From: Pseudoxanthomonas koreensis
GTDB lineage: Bacteria; Pseudomonadota; Gammaproteobacteria; Xanthomonadales; Xanthomonadaceae
Length of the DNA stretch: 48,106 nt
Direction: 5' to 3'
Assembly (NCBI RefSeq): GCF_010093225.1
Contig: NZ_PDWM01000023.1
Span: forward strand, 1 to 48,106
Made by a program: the position numbers and the translations under genes. Below are positions 1-8,837 of this stretch, in pieces. Positions within the stretch are counted from its first letter, which is position 1, and each line of letters starts with the position of its first letter. Below the pieces are notes generated by a model. The model searched no databases. It was not told where the DNA came from and saw only the letters and a program-made list of their open reading frames with translations.

Positions 1-73
1 GCCATTATCACCCTCCGGCGGATTTCGTCTTGTGCGGCGGAAGGCAATCCGGGTAAGGTCGGGCGCATCCACG

Positions 74-92
74 CCCCGCCGTTCCGGCGGGG
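74..92 (+). other. GC-rich hairpin in the leader of the first transporter gene
   Basis: A perfect 8-bp stem (CCCCGCCG / CGGCGGGG) with a TTC loop ends 27 bases before the chosen start codon at 120. There is no T-run after it, so it is not a typical Rho-independent terminator. It may be an mRNA leader structure or the tail of an upstream gene's terminator. I see no gene in positions 1-119. Confidence 0.35.
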
Positions 93-119
93 TAAACCGT
101 TATGCAAGGGGACCCACCG

Positions 120-1658
120 ATGCTTTTTTGGCGCGTCAAACCGCTCGACAAGATCCTTGAGACTGCCGAGAAGAAGTCGCTGAAGCGCCAGCTCGGCGCG
201 TTCCAGCTGACCATGCTCGGCATCGGCGCCATCATCGGCCCCGGCATCTTCGTGCTGACCGCCGAGGCGGGCCAGAAGGCCGGCCCGGCGATGATGTTCG
301 CCTTCGTGATCGCGGCGGTGGTCTGCGCCCTGGCCGCCCTGGCCTATTCCGAACTGGCCTCGATGGTGCCGGTGTCCGGCTCGGCCTACACCTACACCTA
401 CGGCGTGCTCGGCGAGGCGATCGCCTGGACCGTGGGCTGGGCCCTGGTGCTGGAATACGCGGTCGCCGCCGGCGCGGTGTCGGTCGGCTGGTCCGGCTAC
501 ATGAACGGCCTGCTCACCAGTGCGGGGATGGAACTGCCCGCCGCGCTCAAGGCCGGCCCGCTGGATGGGGGCAGCTTCAACCTGCTGGCCTTCCTGATCG
601 CGCTGGCGGTGACCGGCCTGCTGGTGATCGGCACCTCCAAGTCGGCCAAGGTCAACGCGGTGCTGGTGCTGGTGAAGGTCGCCGCGCTGACCGCCTTCAT
701 CTTCGTCACCGTGCCGGCGGTGCAGGACGCGAACTTCCAGCCGTTCTTCCCCACCGGCTGGGGCAGCCCGCTGGGCGGGATCGGCGTGCTCGGCGCGGCC
801 GCGTCGATCTTCTTCGCCTACGTCGGCTTCGACGCGGTTTCCACCGCGGCCGAAGAAACCAAGAACCCGAACCGCAACATCCCGATCGGCCTGATCGGCT
901 CGCTGCTGGTGTGCACGATCTTCTACATGCTGGTCAGCTACGGCGCGGTCGGCGCGATCGGCGCCCAGCCGATGCTCAACGCCGACGGCGTGGCGATCCA
1001 TCCGGGCACCCCTGAACTGGCCGCCGCCTGCAAGGGCACCGATGCGCTGGTCTGCAGCAAGGAGCCGCTGGCGCACGTGCTCAAGGTGATGGGCTTCGCC
1101 GGCCTGGGCAACCTGATCGGCCTGGCCGCGGCGGTCGCCCTGCCGTCGGTGATCCTGATGATGCTGTACGGCCAGACCCGCATCTTCTTCACCATGTCGC
1201 GCGATGGCCTGCTGCCGGAGGGGCTGTCGAAGGTGCACCCGAAGTTCCACACCCCGCACGTGGTGACCATGATCACCGGCGGCTTCGTCGCCCTCTTCGC
1301 GGCGCTGTTCCCGGTCGGCATCCTCGCCGACATCTCCAACTCGGGCACGCTGTTCGCGTTCATGGCCGTGTCCGCGGCGGTGCTGATCCTGCGCAAGCGC
1401 GATCCGCTGCGCCCGCGCCCGTTCCGCACGCCGATGGTGTGGCTGGTGTGCCCGCTGGCCATCGCCGGCTGCCTGCTGCTGTTCCTGAACCTGTCGATCT
1501 ACACCCTGGCGATGTTCTTCGGCTGGGCGATCGTGGGCCTGCTGATCTACTGGTCCTACGGCTACCGCAACAGCGACCTGGCCCGCGGCATCACCGGCCC
1601 GGAAGGCGGCCCGAAGATCGATCCGGAACCGCCGTTCCACGAAGGTCCGCAGGCCTGA
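120..1658 (+). CDS. APC-family amino acid permease (cationic amino acid transporter type)
   Basis: Predicted 512-residue inner-membrane amino acid importer. The N-terminal region has the APC signature (GIGAIIGPGIFVLTAEAG, about residues 35-55), followed by roughly 12 hydrophobic segments; the motif AEETKNPNRNIP (about residue 245) is typical of YfnA/CAT-like permeases. A periplasmic-type loop near residues 300-335 carries two cysteines (AAACKG and LVCSKE). The start at 120 is preferred over the in-frame ATG at 102 because AAGGGGA lies 7 bases upstream of it and the protein then begins directly with the family's charged cytoplasmic tail. Substrate cannot be read from sequence; basic or branched amino acids are possible. 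A pair of hairpins follows the gene. Confidence 0.9.
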   Translation: MLFWRVKPLDKILETAEKKSLKRQLGAFQLTMLGIGAIIGPGIFVLTAEAGQKAGPAMMFAFVIAAVVCALAALAYSELASMVPVSGSAYTYTYGVLGEAIAWTVGWALVLEYAVAAGAVSVGWSGYMNGLLTSAGMELPAALKAGPLDGGSFNLLAFLIALAVTGLLVIGTSKSAKVNAVLVLVKVAALTAFIFVTVPAVQDANFQPFFPTGWGSPLGGIGVLGAAASIFFAYVGFDAVSTAAEETKNPNRNIPIGLIGSLLVCTIFYMLVSYGAVGAIGAQPMLNADGVAIHPGTPELAAACKGTDALVCSKEPLAHVLKVMGFAGLGNLIGLAAAVALPSVILMMLYGQTRIFFTMSRDGLLPEGLSKVHPKFHTPHVVTMITGGFVALFAALFPVGILADISNSGTLFAFMAVSAAVLILRKRDPLRPRPFRTPMVWLVCPLAIAGCLLLFLNLSIYTLAMFFGWAIVGLLIYWSYGYRNSDLARGITGPEGGPKIDPEPPFHEGPQA

Positions 1659-1666
1659 CCCGGCGG

Positions 1667-1691
1667 CACCGCGCGAAAGGCTCGCGCGGTG
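1667..1691 (+). other. Hairpin after the first permease
   Basis: A perfect 10-bp stem (1667-1676 with 1682-1691, loop AAGGC) starts 9 bases after the stop codon of the permease. It lacks a T-run, so it more likely protects the mRNA 3' end or acts together with the second hairpin at 1711-1739 than as a terminator on its own. Confidence 0.45.
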
Positions 1692-1710
1692 CACGCCGCA
1701 ACGGACACCC

Positions 1711-1739
1711 GAAGCGGCCGGCCCTGTGCCGGCCGCTTC
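1711..1739 (+). terminator. Rho-independent terminator between the two permease genes
   Basis: A perfect 12-bp stem (1711-1722 with 1728-1739, loop CCTGT) is followed by GTTT. The long GC-rich stem and its place 53 bases after the first permease and 38 bases before the next start support termination, although the T-run is short. Confidence 0.6.
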
Positions 1740-1776
1740 GTTTCCACCACCGCCCCATCCTTCCGGAACCGCGCAG

Positions 1777-3078
1777 ATGAGCGCCACCTCCGCCCGCAAG
1801 ATCGGCCCGGTCCTGGCGACCTTCGTCGTCGCCAACAACATGATCGGCTCCGGGTTCTTCCTGCTTCCAGCCACGCTGGCCAAGTCCGGCGGCGTCACCG
1901 CGCTGAGCTGGCTGCTGTGCACGGTGCTGGCGATGATGCTGGGCGGGGCCTTCGCCCGGCTCGCGAAGCACCACCCTGACCTGCAGTCGCCGGACGACTA
2001 CGTGCGGCCTTCGCTGGGCCGCGATGTCAGCTTCCTGGCCACGACCATGTACTGGGTCTCGTCGTGGATCGGCAACAACGCCATTGCTGTCGCCGCGTTC
2101 GGCTACCTGCTGATCCTGCTGCCCCTGGCCGACACCCCCGGCGTGCACCTGGCCGGGCAGATCGCGCTGATCTGGCTGATGTTCGCGCTCAACCTGCTCG
2201 GGCCGCGGCCGATCGCGCGCTTCCAGTCGCTGTGCGTGGTGCTGGGCCTGCTGCCGGTGGCGGTGATCCTCACCGCCGGCTGGGCCCATTTCGACCCGAC
2301 GCTGTACCGCGCGGCCTGGAACGTGTCCGGCCAGTCCGACCTGGCGGTGGTGATGCATTCGCTGGCGCCGATCTTCTGGGCCTTCATCGGCCTGGAGACC
2401 GGGGCGATGGTCGCCGGCGTGGTCGACGATCCCGACCGCAACGTGCCGCTGGCCACCCTCGGTGGCATCGCCATCGCCGGCGTGGTCTACCTGGTGTCCT
2501 CGGTGCTGATGATGGGCATCGTCCCGGCCGCGGAGCTGGCCGACTCGAGCGCTCCGTTCGCGCTGGTCGCCGGGCGCATGTTCGGCGCCTGGGCGGTGCC
2601 GCTGATCGCCGCGGCGGCCGCGCTCAAGGCGGTCGGCACGCTCGGCGGCTGGATGCTGGTCACGGGCGAGTCGGGCGCGCGCGCGGCGCAGCGCGGGTTC
2701 CTGCCGTCGGTGTTCGGACGCCTGCGCGCCAACGGTTCGGCCGGCACCGGCCTGTTCATCATCGCCGTGCTGATGACGCTACTGGCGATCGTGACCCTGT
2801 CGCCGACCGTGTCGGGCCAGTTCGAGATCCTGATCGAGATGGTCGTGATCCTGGTGGTGATGGCCTACGCCGCCGCCGGCCTGAGCCTGCTGCTGGGCAC
2901 GCCCGAACGCCCCCCGGCCCGGCGCGAACAGGTGCTGGGCATGGGCGCGCTGGTGGCCTGCGGCCTGCTGGTCTACTCCACGCCGGTGAAGACCCTGGTC
3001 GGTGGCCTGGTGATCGCGCTGCTGTGCTGGGCCGCCTACCGCGGTTTCGCGCGCCGGTCGCCGCCGCCTGCGCGGTAG
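1777..3078 (+). CDS. AdiC/PotE-like APC amino acid antiporter
   Basis: Predicted 433-residue, about 12-helix inner-membrane transporter of the basic amino acid/polyamine antiporter branch of the APC superfamily. The N-terminus shows the family's first-helix pattern ([16 protein letters not shown], about residues 19-34), and [15 protein letters not shown] near residue 207 matches the helix-6 region that in AdiC carries substrate-gating aromatic residues. AdiC exchanges arginine for agmatine and PotE putrescine for ornithine; which applies here is unknown. The ATG at 1777 puts residue 1 right before the first helix; an upstream in-frame start at 1726 would add a proline-rich tail lying inside the terminator. 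No decarboxylase gene is adjacent. mtnB begins 10 bases downstream. Confidence 0.85.
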   Translation: MSATSARKIGPVLATFVVANNMIGSGFFLLPATLAKSGGVTALSWLLCTVLAMMLGGAFARLAKHHPDLQSPDDYVRPSLGRDVSFLATTMYWVSSWIGNNAIAVAAFGYLLILLPLADTPGVHLAGQIALIWLMFALNLLGPRPIARFQSLCVVLGLLPVAVILTAGWAHFDPTLYRAAWNVSGQSDLAVVMHSLAPIFWAFIGLETGAMVAGVVDDPDRNVPLATLGGIAIAGVVYLVSSVLMMGIVPAAELADSSAPFALVAGRMFGAWAVPLIAAAAALKAVGTLGGWMLVTGESGARAAQRGFLPSVFGRLRANGSAGTGLFIIAVLMTLLAIVTLSPTVSGQFEILIEMVVILVVMAYAAAGLSLLLGTPERPPARREQVLGMGALVACGLLVYSTPVKTLVGGLVIALLCWAAYRGFARRSPPPAR

Positions 3079-3088
3079 ACTTCGCGGC

Positions 3089-3739
3089 ATGAATGCCACC
3101 GCTTCCGCCCCCTACGATCCTGCGCGCCTGCAGCCGCTGGCGCGACTGCTGATCGACAACATCCGCGAGCTGGCGCAGGCCGGCTGGACCCCGGCCACCA
3201 GCAGCAACTTCTCGCACCGGCTCGACGACCACCACGCCGCGATCACCGTCTCCGGCCGCGACAAGGGCCGGCTGGTCGAGGACGACATCATGGTCGTGGA
3301 CTTCGACGGCCAGGCCGTGGGCCGGCCGCTGCGGCCCTCGGCCGAGACCCTGCTGCACACGCAGCTGTACCGGCGCTTCCCGGAGATCGGCTGCGTCCTG
3401 CACACCCACTCCCCGGTGCAGACCGTGGCCTCGCGCCTGTACGCCGGCACCGGCCACGTGCGGCTGGAGGGCTACGAGCTGCTCAAGGCCTTCCACGGCA
3501 ACAGCACCCACGAGGCCGCGGTCGACGTGCCGGTGTTCGCCAACACCCAGGACATGACCGTGCTGGCCGCCCAGGTCGACGCCCTGCTCGACCGGCAGCC
3601 GCTGTGGGGTTACCTGATCGACGGCCATGGCCTGTACGCCTGGGGCCGCGACATGGCCGAGGCGCGCCGCCACCTGGAAGCGTTCGAGTTCCTGCTCGGC
3701 TGCGAGCTGGAGCTGCGCAAGCTCGGCGTCCGCGGCTGA
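3089..3739 (+). CDS. mtnB: Methylthioribulose-1-phosphate dehydratase
   Basis: Cytoplasmic class II aldolase-fold enzyme of methionine salvage that dehydrates 5-methylthioribulose-1-phosphate to the diketo intermediate. The 216-residue length fits MtnB. Expected zinc ligands are present as H105 and H107 in HTHSPVQT and H180 in [10 protein letters not shown], with E86 in PSAETLLH as likely catalytic acid. TSSNFSHR near residue 38 is the phosphate/substrate-binding loop of the family. It heads the run mtnB-mtnD-mtnC. No good Shine-Dalgarno sequence is visible; a TAGACT hexamer ends 7 bases before the ATG, which could be a -10 for a leaderless transcript, but no -35 supports it. Confidence 0.93.
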   Translation: MNATASAPYDPARLQPLARLLIDNIRELAQAGWTPATSSNFSHRLDDHHAAITVSGRDKGRLVEDDIMVVDFDGQAVGRPLRPSAETLLHTQLYRRFPEIGCVLHTHSPVQTVASRLYAGTGHVRLEGYELLKAFHGNSTHEAAVDVPVFANTQDMTVLAAQVDALLDRQPLWGYLIDGHGLYAWGRDMAEARRHLEAFEFLLGCELELRKLGVRG

Positions 3740-3888
3740 CCGCGTTCCGGCGCTGGCAGCCAGGCAAGCCCGGCGCTACCGCCACGGCTGCGATGGGGCG
3801 TTGCGCCGGTGTTGTCGGAGGAGCGGGGCCGGGCTGGTAACCTAGCCTCCCCCACGGCGCGCGTGCGCCACCGCAGGTGAGACACCCC

Positions 3889-4443
3889 ATGAGCCGACTG
3901 CGCATCTTCGACGAGAACGACCCGGGCCAGCCGCTGTTCGCCAGCAGCGACGGCGCAGCCATCGCCGCCGAACTGGAGAAGATCGGCGTGACCTTCGAGC
4001 GCTGGCAGGCCAGCCAGCCGATCGAGCCGGGCGCCACGCCCGAACAGGTCATGGACGCCTACCGCGCCGACATCGACCGGCTGGTCGCCGAGCGCGGCTT
4101 CAGGACCGTGGACGTGGTCAGCATCGCCCCGGACAACCCCGGCCGCGGCGAGATGCGCAAGAAGTTCCTCGACGAGCACTTCCACAAGGAGGACGAGGTG
4201 CGCTTCTTCGTCGCCGGCTCGGGCCTGTTCACCCTGCACGTGGACGGCAGGGTGTACGAGATCGAATGCGTGAAGGACGACCTGATCGCGGTGCCGGACG
4301 GCACGAAGCACTGGTTCGATATGGGCGAGGCGCCGAGCTTCGTGGCGATCCGCTTCTTCACCGAGCCGGACGGCTGGGTCGGCCATTTCACCGGCACCGA
4401 CATCGCGCAGAAGTTCCCGCGCTACGAGCCGGAAGCGGCCTGA
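3889..4443 (+). CDS. mtnD: Acireductone dioxygenase
   Basis: Cupin-fold metal dioxygenase that cleaves the acireductone of the methionine salvage pathway. The iron form yields the methionine precursor 2-keto-4-methylthiobutyrate plus formate; the nickel form yields an off-pathway product. The four metal ligands are in place: H97, H99 and E103 in [10 protein letters not shown] and H141 in GTKHWFD, nearly the numbering of the Klebsiella enzyme. Length is 184 residues. The ATG at 3889 follows AGGTGA by 8 bases; an in-frame GTG at 3877 is less likely. The 149-base gap after mtnB shows no gene; mtnC follows after 67 bases. Confidence 0.94.
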   Translation: MSRLRIFDENDPGQPLFASSDGAAIAAELEKIGVTFERWQASQPIEPGATPEQVMDAYRADIDRLVAERGFRTVDVVSIAPDNPGRGEMRKKFLDEHFHKEDEVRFFVAGSGLFTLHVDGRVYEIECVKDDLIAVPDGTKHWFDMGEAPSFVAIRFFTEPDGWVGHFTGTDIAQKFPRYEPEAA

Positions 4444-4510
4444 GCGCCCCACGAACACCACGCATTCCACACCGCCCCTCCCCGGAGGCGCGCCGTCTTT
4501 GCAGGACGCC

Positions 4511-5209
4511 ATGACCCGCGCCATCCTCACCGACATCGAAGGCACCACCAGCAGCATCTCCTTCGTCCGCGACGTGCTGTTCCCGTATGCGCGGCGCGCC
4601 CTGCCCGGCTTCGTCCGCGCGCACGCGCAGGAGCCGCAGGTGCGGCAATGGCTGGATGCGGTGGCCACCGAGGCCGGCGGGCTGTGCCAGGACGACATGA
4701 TCGTGGAGACCCTGCAGGGCTGGATCGACCAGGACCGCAAGCACACCGCGCTCAAGGCGCTGCAGGGCCTGGTCTGGGAAGCGGGCTACCGCAGCGCCGA
4801 CTTCACCGCACCGATCTATCCGGACGCGGTGCCGACCCTGCAGCGCTGGCATGCGCTGGGCCTGCCGCTGTACGTCTACTCCTCCGGCTCGGTGCCGGCG
4901 CAGAAGCTGTTCTTCGGCCACAGCGACGCCGGCGACCTGACCGGGCTGTTCTCCGGCTGGTTCGACACCGAGGTCGGCGGCAAGCGCGAGGCGGACAGCT
5001 ATGCCCGCATCGTCGGCGCCATCGGCCTTGCGCCGCACGAGGTGCTGTTCCTCTCCGACGTGGTCGAGGAACTGGACGCCGCGCGCACGGCAGGCATGCA
5101 GACCGTGCTGGTGGACCGGCCGGCGGACTACCCGGAGTCGCGCCAGGGCGAGGCGGCGCACGGGCACACCCGCGTCGCCAGCTTCCTCGACATCGAACTG
5201 CCGCTGTAA
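4511..5209 (+). CDS. mtnC: Enolase-phosphatase E1
   Basis: Bifunctional HAD-superfamily enzyme that enolizes and dephosphorylates 2,3-diketo-5-methylthiopentyl-1-phosphate to acireductone, the substrate of the neighbouring MtnD. The first HAD motif is DIEGTT (D8, E10), motif II is YSSGSVPAQ near residue 120, and motif III/IV is [12 protein letters not shown] near residue 182. Length 232 residues is normal. The ATG at 4511 gives the xanthomonad-type N-terminus [11 protein letters not shown]; a TTG at 4499 with GGAGG upstream is an in-frame alternative. mtnA and mtnP are not in the window. Confidence 0.94.
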   Translation: MTRAILTDIEGTTSSISFVRDVLFPYARRALPGFVRAHAQEPQVRQWLDAVATEAGGLCQDDMIVETLQGWIDQDRKHTALKALQGLVWEAGYRSADFTAPIYPDAVPTLQRWHALGLPLYVYSSGSVPAQKLFFGHSDAGDLTGLFSGWFDTEVGGKREADSYARIVGAIGLAPHEVLFLSDVVEELDAARTAGMQTVLVDRPADYPESRQGEAAHGHTRVASFLDIELPL

Positions 5210-5213
5210 CCGC

Positions 5214-6074
5214 ATGGACGCCATGCGCAAGGCCACCCTCGCAGGCGTGGCCGCGATCCTGCTCTGGTCGTCGCTGGCGCTGCTGACCGTCGCCACCGAG
5301 GGCCTGCCGCCGTTCCAGGTGCTGGCCACCGCTTTCGCCGTCGCCGGCACGGTCGGCCTGCTGCGCGCGGGCCTGCGCGGCCGCGCCGGCTGGGCGGAAC
5401 TGCGCCAGCCGCCGTCGGCGCTGGCCCTGTCCACCGCGGCGCTGTTCGGCTACCACGCGCTGTACTTCATCGCGCTCAAGCGCGCGCCGGCGGTGGAGGC
5501 CAACCTGCTCAACTACATGTGGCCGCTGCTGATCGTGGTCTTCGCCGGGTTCCTGCCCGGCGTGCGGATCGGCGCGCTGCAGTGGCTGGGCACGCTGATG
5601 GGCCTGGCCGCGGCAGTGCTGCTGGTGACCGGCGGGCGGCGCCTGCAGGTCGATCCGGCGTACCTGGCCGGCTACCTGGCCGCGCTCACCGCGGCGGTGC
5701 TGTGGGCCGCGTATTCGGTGCTCAACCGGCGCCACGCGCAGGTGCCCTGCGCGGCGATCACCGTCGCCTGCCTGGCCGTGGCCGTGCTCGGCGCACTGGT
5801 CCACTTAGGGTTCGAGCGCAGCGTGGCGCCCACGCCGGTGCAGTGGCTGGCGCTGCTGGCGATGGGCATCGGCCCCACCGGCGCGGCGTTCTGGCTGTGG
5901 GATACGGGCACCAAGCGCGGCGACATCGCCCTGCTCGGCAGCCTGTCCTACCTGGCGCCGCTGCTGTCGACGGTGCTGCTGGTGCTGTCGGGACGCACGC
6001 AGCCACATCCGCTGCAGGCGGTGGCACTGGCGCTGCTGCTGGGTGGTGCCTGGCTGAGCACGCGTTCGCGCTGA
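5214..6074 (+). CDS. EamA/DMT-family transporter (YddG-like)
   Basis: Predicted 286-residue exporter with two five-helix EamA repeats (about residues 5-135 and 150-284). The pattern near residue 88 (VEANLLNYMWPLLIV) and the second-half pattern WAAYSVLNRRHA resemble YddG, an aromatic amino acid exporter of enterobacteria, but substrate is uncertain. The start codon lies 4 bases after the mtnC stop, so translation is probably coupled and the gene belongs to the mtn operon; a second in-frame ATG follows at 5223. Export of a sulfur or aromatic amino acid would fit this position but is inference. Confidence 0.85.
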   Translation: MDAMRKATLAGVAAILLWSSLALLTVATEGLPPFQVLATAFAVAGTVGLLRAGLRGRAGWAELRQPPSALALSTAALFGYHALYFIALKRAPAVEANLLNYMWPLLIVVFAGFLPGVRIGALQWLGTLMGLAAAVLLVTGGRRLQVDPAYLAGYLAALTAAVLWAAYSVLNRRHAQVPCAAITVACLAVAVLGALVHLGFERSVAPTPVQWLALLAMGIGPTGAAFWLWDTGTKRGDIALLGSLSYLAPLLSTVLLVLSGRTQPHPLQAVALALLLGGAWLSTRSR

Positions 6075-6207
6075 GAATGCTTCGCGTTTGAACGCGGCGC
6101 GGCGCGGCTGGCTAGACTGCGCGCCACGCAACCAGCCCGCACCTCGCGCGCCAGTCACGCAATCCGCGCCAGCCAGCCTTCGCCAGCCAGCCGCGGACCC
6201 ATCGAAG

Positions 6208-6233
6208 ACGCCCCCACGGGGCGTTTCTTTTTT
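6208..6233 (+). terminator. Rho-independent terminator of the mtn/EamA operon
   Basis: A 7-bp stem ACGCCCC / GGGGCGT (6208-6214 with 6218-6224, loop CAC) is followed by TTCTTTTTT. This is the clearest plus-strand terminator in the window. It lies 133 bases after the EamA transporter; the DNA between holds no gene, only short CCAGCC-type iterations. Confidence 0.9.
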
Positions 6234-6240
6234 GCCCTCC

Positions 6241-6375
6241 TGTAGGAGCCCACGTCAGGGGGCGACCCGACGAGGCCGGAACGCAGCCGCGCTCGACGCG
6301 ACCGCTCCGGAGGGTCCGTGTTCAACGCGGCGCCTCCAGACGTGATCGCGTCGCCCCCTGAAGTGGGCTCCTACA
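6241..6375. repeat. 135-bp inverted-repeat element, copy 1
   Basis: The element begins TGTAGGAGCCCAC and ends with the reverse complement. Its arms (6241-6266 with 6350-6375) pair over 26 bases with one mismatch. The central part contains CCGGAGGGTCCG followed by TTCAACGCGG. Copy 2 (8009-8143) has the same length and carries these words in the reverse orientation. The right arm covers the TAG stop codon of the phosphoesterase (6371-6373). It resembles REP/BIME-type palindromic repeats common in xanthomonads and pseudomonads; no RAYT transposase is in the window. Confidence 0.85.
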
Positions 6376-7978
6376 GGGGAACTTCATCCAGGCGGTAGGT
6401 GGTCGCGGCGCGGGTCTCGCCCTGCCAGCGGTCGAACGCGCGCACCTCGACGCGGTGTTCGCCGATGGGCAGATCCGTAGGCAAGGCACCACGCCACAGG
6501 TGGGTGGAATCCACCGCTTCCGGCGACCGGTCGAAGCCGCGCAGGGCCGCGGCGAGATCGTCGGCGACGTTTTCCAGCAGCAGCCGCGGATCGGCGCGCT
6601 CGACCCGGCGCATCGGCTTCCACTCGCCGCCGTCCACGCGGTACTCGACGCGACTGTCGGCATCGCCCATGAACACGTTCGCGAACACGCCCCAAGCCGG
6701 ATAGGCGCCACGGCGCAGGACCTTCGGCGCATGCAGGGCCATGCTGCCGGTGAAGGCCGGATCGTCCGCCGGCGGGCGTGCCGGATGCCAGGCCAGCGCG
6801 TAGCCGCCGGTGCCGTCGAGTTCCAGCGTCGCATGGCCGTTGGGCGTGCCGTCGGCCATGGTCGCGTCGGGAATGCCCTCCGCATCCGGCGCACCGGACC
6901 AGAACGCACCGCACGCCGCGCCCAGGTTGTACTCGTGCAGCGGCGCCGCGCCCTGCCAGCCGTCCTTCGCCGCGTGCCAGTAGTGCTGCTGCACGTGGCT
7001 GTGGCCGCTGAGCAGCAGCAGGCGCGGCCGCTCGCGCAGCAGCGCGAACAGGCGCGCGCGGTCGGCGGCGAGGAACGTCTGGCGGCCGCCGGTATCGAAC
7101 ACCGGGATGTGCATGCCCAGCACCAGCAGCCGCTCGCGCGGCAGCTGCGCCAGGTAGGCCTCGAGGAAACGGAACTGGTCCTCGCGCAGACCGCCGACGT
7201 AACCGGGCCCCTGCCCCGCCTGCACGACCACGTCGTCGAGGAACACGAAGGCCGCGCCGCCCTCCTCCACCGCATAGGTGTCCGGGCCGTAGACGCCGCT
7301 CCAGGTCGCCAGCGAACCGGCGTCGCCGGTCGAGCCCGGGTCGACATCGTGGTTGCCGGGCACGTGGAACCAGGGCACGCCCAGCTTCGCGGTCACGGCG
7401 TTGAGCGCCGGATACAGGTGCATTTCGTCGTCGACCAGGTCGCCGAGGGTGGTGCCGAAGGCGGCCCGGTGGCGACCGTCCATGGACGCGACGATGGGCT
7501 CGACGATGTCGCGGCGGTAGTAGTCGATGTCGCGCGTGTTCTTGACCTGGGTGTCGGTGAACAGCAGCACCTGCAGCGGCCTGGCGCCAGTGGCGGTGCG
7601 ACCACCCTCTTCGACCAGGCTGAAGTCGAAGCTGCCGGCAGCCGCCCCCCCCGCGGGCGGCACCCGCCGCCAGAACGCAGGCAGTCCATCGGCGCCGGCG
7701 GCGAAACGGTAGCCGGCCGGCTTGACCACGAATACCAGTCCGTCCGGCGCGACATCGATGCGGTAGCGCCCCTGCGCGTCGGTGCGGACGATGTCCACGC
7801 CGTTGGACACGGCCACGCCGGCAAGCCCGGGCCCGAAGCCCTGTTCCGCGCCGCGCGCCAGATGGACCTGGCCGGAGATGGTGCGTGAGGCGGATACGGC
7901 CGGCGTGGCTGGTGCGGCGACAGCCTGCATGCAGGACGCGGCAGCCAGCAGGAATACGAGCAGAGAACGGATCGGCAT
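6371..7978 (-). CDS. Exported calcineurin-like metallophosphoesterase
   Basis: 535-residue secreted or periplasmic phosphoesterase. It has an N-terminal signal sequence (hydrophobic residues 4-22, likely cut after QAVAA; a cysteine at 16 makes a lipoprotein possible but the lipobox is weak). A carboxypeptidase-regulatory-like beta domain follows (about 33-125, with the pattern RTDAQGRYRI). The central metallophosphatase core has D180 in LGDLVDD, GNHD at 208-211, H290 in GMHIP and GHSH at 325-328; a C-terminal beta domain follows (about 390-535). The first metal motif reads FTDTQ, with glutamine in place of the usual histidine. The start at 7978 places M directly before the signal peptide; an upstream in-frame start at 8008 adds ten polar residues. 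Natural substrate unknown. Flanked on both sides by the 135-bp repeats. Confidence 0.85.
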   Translation of the reverse strand: MPIRSLLVFLLAAASCMQAVAAPATPAVSASRTISGQVHLARGAEQGFGPGLAGVAVSNGVDIVRTDAQGRYRIDVAPDGLVFVVKPAGYRFAAGADGLPAFWRRVPPAGGAAAGSFDFSLVEEGGRTATGARPLQVLLFTDTQVKNTRDIDYYRRDIVEPIVASMDGRHRAAFGTTLGDLVDDEMHLYPALNAVTAKLGVPWFHVPGNHDVDPGSTGDAGSLATWSGVYGPDTYAVEEGGAAFVFLDDVVVQAGQGPGYVGGLREDQFRFLEAYLAQLPRERLLVLGMHIPVFDTGGRQTFLAADRARLFALLRERPRLLLLSGHSHVQQHYWHAAKDGWQGAAPLHEYNLGAACGAFWSGAPDAEGIPDATMADGTPNGHATLELDGTGGYALAWHPARPPADDPAFTGSMALHAPKVLRRGAYPAWGVFANVFMGDADSRVEYRVDGGEWKPMRRVERADPRLLLENVADDLAAALRGFDRSPEAVDSTHLWRGALPTDLPIGEHRVEVRAFDRWQGETRAATTYRLDEVPL

Positions 7979-8008
7979 GTCGGTCGGAACCCGGCGGGAC
8001 CCGCCCAT

Positions 8009-8143
8009 TGTAGGAGCCCACTTCAGGGGGCGACCCGATTCCCTCTGACGGCGCCACGTTGAACGCGGACCCTCCGGATCGATCGCGCCGATCGCGGCCG
8101 CGTTCCGGCGCCTTCGGGTCGCCCCCTGAAGTGGGCTCCTACA
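8009..8143. repeat. 135-bp inverted-repeat element, copy 2
   Basis: The arms 8009-8038 and 8114-8143 are perfect 30-bp reverse complements, beginning TGTAGGAGCCCACTTCAGG. The central part contains GTTGAACGCGGACCCTCCGG, the reverse complement (with small changes) of the centre of copy 1, so copies 1 and 2 are inverted relative to each other around the phosphoesterase gene. It sits between the hisIE stop (17 bases away) and the phosphoesterase start. As RNA it would fold into a long hairpin, and may end or protect the his transcript, for which no ordinary terminator is visible. Confidence 0.88.
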
Positions 8144-8159
8144 GGGAGAACGCTACGGA

Positions 8160-8837
8160 TCAGGGGCGGTGGCGCTGCTCCAGCACGGCGACCGCGTCGG
8201 CCAGGGCCAGGCCGCGGGAGTGCAGCAGCACGGTCAGGTGGTAGACCAGGTCCGCGGCCTCGCCCAGCAGTTGCTCGTCGTTCTGCGCAACGCCCGCCAG
8301 CGCGGTTTCCACGCCTTCCTCGCCGACCTTCTGCGCGATCCGGCGCACGCCGGCCTCGAACAGGCGCGTGGTGTAGCTGCCCGCCGGCCGATCGCGGGCG
8401 CGGGTCGCGACCAGCGCGTCGAGTTCGCCGAGGAAGCCCACGTCGGCCGCCTCCCTGGGCGCCGCCTCCTCCACCGCCGGCGCGCCAGCGAAGCAGCTGG
8501 CCCGCTGCAGGTGGCAGGTCGGCCCGCGCGGGCGCGCCAGCACCAGGATCGCATCCGAATCGCAGTCCGCCTCCAGGCCGACCAGTTCCAGCACGTTGCC
8601 GGAGGTCTCGCCCTTGGTCCACAGCTGCTGCCGGCTGCGGCTGTAGAAGGTCACCAGGCGGTTGGCCAGGGTGGCGCGCAATGCCGTGCGGTCCATGTAG
8701 CCGAGCATCAGCACGCGCAGGCTGTCGGCGTCCTGGACGATGGCCGGGAGCAGGCCGTCGCCCTTGTCCCAGTCCAGCGATTCGGGCAGCAGGGTCGGTC
8801 CGGCGGCGACCCGCGGCGTGGCGGAAGGTTCAGGCAT
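8160..8837 (-). CDS. hisIE: Bifunctional phosphoribosyl-AMP cyclohydrolase / phosphoribosyl-ATP pyrophosphatase
   Basis: Catalyses steps two and three of histidine synthesis. The HisI domain (about residues 15-125) has the metal-binding cysteines and acidic residues in EADCDSD and [11 protein letters not shown]. The HisE domain (about 132-222) shows [12 protein letters not shown] and [13 protein letters not shown], typical of the MazG-like pyrophosphatase. Length 225 residues. The ATG at 8837 overlaps the hisF end by 8 bases. It is the last gene of the his operon, and the 135-bp repeat copy 2 begins 17 bases past its stop. Confidence 0.95.
   Translation of the reverse strand: MPEPSATPRVAAGPTLLPESLDWDKGDGLLPAIVQDADSLRVLMLGYMDRTALRATLANRLVTFYSRSRQQLWTKGETSGNVLELVGLEADCDSDAILVLARPRGPTCHLQRASCFAGAPAVEEAAPREAADVGFLGELDALVATRARDRPAGSYTTRLFEAGVRRIAQKVGEEGVETALAGVAQNDEQLLGEAADLVYHLTVLLHSRGLALADAVAVLEQRHRP

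Noticed and set aside
14-60. Part of an upstream gene on either strand at the window start
   Set aside because: The short open stretch has no recognisable protein pattern; too little sequence to call.
3811-3846. TTGTCG and GGTAACCT as a promoter for mtnD
   Set aside because: The -10 matches consensus poorly and the genes look co-transcribed from mtnB.
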